Source of the DNA: Enterobacter sp. 638
GTDB taxonomy: Bacteria > Pseudomonadota > Gammaproteobacteria > Enterobacterales > Enterobacteriaceae
Direction of reading: 5' to 3'
Length of the DNA: 64,000 nucleotides
Assembly (NCBI RefSeq): GCF_000016325.1
Contig: NC_009436.1
Location: 3,038,001-3,102,000, forward strand
Made by a program: the position numbers and the translations under genes. Shown piece by piece: positions 62,850-64,000 of the stretch. Position 1 is the stretch's first letter. Every line of letters starts with the position of its first letter. The notes below the pieces were generated by a model. The model did no database searches and had not been told where the DNA came from. It was given only the letters and a program-made list of their open reading frames with translations.

Positions 62850-64000
62850 TGGTTCTCCCCGCGTCCATCACTTCCATGACATGTGCAACGGTATGGAATG
62901 ATCCACATACCAGCACGGTATCTTCAGGTTTAGCATCGGCCATCGCCGCATGCCACGCCTGCGCCACGCTTTCGTAGGCGGTTCCTGCACTGATATGTTC
63001 CATCAGCTGTTCAGCAGTCGCACCGCGTGGCCCTTCCAGTGGAGCACAATACCAGCAATCGACAACACTCTCCATGCAGGCCAGCGTACCGCCAATATCT
63101 TTATCATGAAGCATACCGATAACCGCCAGAACGCGCCCGTTTTTTGGCAATGATTTAAGGCGTTCTGCGAGATAGCCAGCAGCGTGCGGGTTGTGTGCAA
63201 CATCCAGAATCAAACGCGGTGATTCACTCACTATCTGGAAACGTCCCGGAAGCATGGCGTTTTGAATACCGTCGCGGATAGCCTGCTCGCTGACGTTCAA
63301 CCCGCTCGCTCGAATCGCCGCCAGCGCGGTGGCGGCATTGGGCTGAGGGACATGCGGGAACGGAAGATGCTCAAGCACACCTTGCGCATCAATAAAGCGC
63401 CAGTCGTTTTCCGTCACGTCATACTGCCAGTCAACACCCCGACGCAGCAGGAGAGCGCCCTTTTCTTGCGCCACATCGGCGATGGTGTGCGGCATATCAG
63501 GCTCGCCCACGACTGCCGGTTTATTCGCACGGAAAATGCCCGCTTTCTCACGACCAATACTTTCACGGTCCGGTCCCAACCAGTCGATATGATCCAGGGC
63601 GATGCTGGTGACCACCGAAACATCGGCATCAACCATATTGGTGGCATCAAGACGCCCGCCGAGGCCGACTTCCAGAATCACCACGTCCAGCTTCGCCTGC
63701 TTAAACAGCCACAGCGCCGAGAGCGTACCGTACTCGAAATAAGATAAGGAGATCTCACCACGCGCCGCTTCGATTTCAGCAAAAGAGGCGGTATGCGCAG
63801 ACTCTGGCAACTCGGTATTTTGAATGCGAACGCGCTCGGTGTAACGCACCAGGTGCGGAGAGCTGTACACGCCGACCTTATACCCTGCGGCCATCAGCAT
63901 GGATTCCAGCGTGCGGCAGGTGGTGCCTTTACCGTTGGTGCCAGCCACGGTGAAAACGAACGGCGCTGGCTTCAACACATGAAGACGAGACGCCACCTGG
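62839..64000 (-). CDS. folC: Dihydrofolate/folylpolyglutamate synthase FolC, N-terminus missing
   Basis: Bifunctional ATP-dependent ligase that adds glutamate to dihydropteroate and folates. About 386 codons are present; alignment with E. coli FolC (422 aa) indicates that roughly 37 N-terminal residues lie beyond the window edge. The ATP-binding loop FTVAGTNGKGTTCRTLES is close to the cut. SSPHLVRYTERVR, LEVGLGGRLDATN (Mg site) and LDVAHNPHAAGYL are intact. The gene overlaps dedD. Confidence 0.97.
   Translation of the reverse strand, partial: QVASRLHVLKPAPFVFTVAGTNGKGTTCRTLESMLMAAGYKVGVYSSPHLVRYTERVRIQNTELPESAHTASFAEIEAARGEISLSYFEYGTLSALWLFKQAKLDVVILEVGLGGRLDATNMVDADVSVVTSIALDHIDWLGPDRESIGREKAGIFRANKPAVVGEPDMPHTIADVAQEKGALLLRRGVDWQYDVTENDWRFIDAQGVLEHLPFPHVPQPNAATALAAIRASGLNVSEQAIRDGIQNAMLPGRFQIVSESPRLILDVAHNPHAAGYLAERLKSLPKNGRVLAVIGMLHDKDIGGTLACMESVVDCWYCAPLEGPRGATAEQLMEHISAGTAYESVAQAWHAAMADAKPEDTVLVCGSFHTVAHVMEVMDAGRTSGE

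Overview
The window is a chromosomal segment of a gammaproteobacterium of the family Enterobacteriaceae. Nearly every gene can be recognised as an ortholog of an Escherichia coli or Salmonella gene, in the same order as the E. coli region from glp to folC. Predicted protein lengths usually match the E. coli proteins exactly. Three features point to an Enterobacter-like, motile, non-E. coli lineage: cheV between rbn and nuoN with a flagellar-type promoter, a PTS/split-transketolase operon beside pta, and the absence of the glpQ, rhm and arn/pmrD blocks that E. coli carries here. The species cannot be fixed from the sequence alone. I see no prophage, transposase, CRISPR array, tRNA or rRNA.

Layout. 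1-7.7 kb: tail of the ferredoxin gene yfaE, glpT divergent from glpABC (glycerol-3-phosphate uptake and anaerobic oxidation), yfaY and yfaZ. 7.9-14.9 kb: menFDHBCE, the isochorismate-to-DHNA part of menaquinone synthesis. 15-17.9 kb: elaB, elaA, rbn, cheV. 18-33 kb: the complete 13-gene nuo operon (complex I, with fused nuoCD). 33.6-41 kb: lrhA, alaA, yfbR, yfbS, hxpA, yfbU, yfbV. 41.3-44.8 kb: ackA-pta. 44.8-50.1 kb: the accessory block, a five-gene operon (EIIA, EIIB, EIIC of the ascorbate/Ula type, then N- and C-terminal transketolase subunits) with a divergent LacI-type regulator. 50-54.6 kb: yfcD, yfcE, yfcF, yfcG, folX, yfcH and an acetyltransferase. 54.7-58.8 kb: hisPMQJ and argT (histidine and lysine/arginine/ornithine uptake). 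59-64 kb: ubiX, purF, cvpA, dedD and a truncated folC.

Functionally, much of the window concerns respiration and carbon overflow. GlpABC feeds electrons into menaquinone made by the men operon, NuoA-N oxidises NADH, LrhA sits next to nuo, and AckA-Pta handles acetate. The most interesting part is the PTS/transketolase operon. It appears to import and phosphorylate a ketose and hand it directly to a dedicated transketolase. A CRP-like site and two palindromic LacI-type operators lie in its divergent promoter region. Other non-coding signals include a PurR box, a sigma-28-like promoter, a sigma-54-like promoter, NtrC-like inverted repeats, a CA-rich leader resembling GcvB targets, and a roughly 90-bp element with terminal inverted repeats between cvpA and purF.
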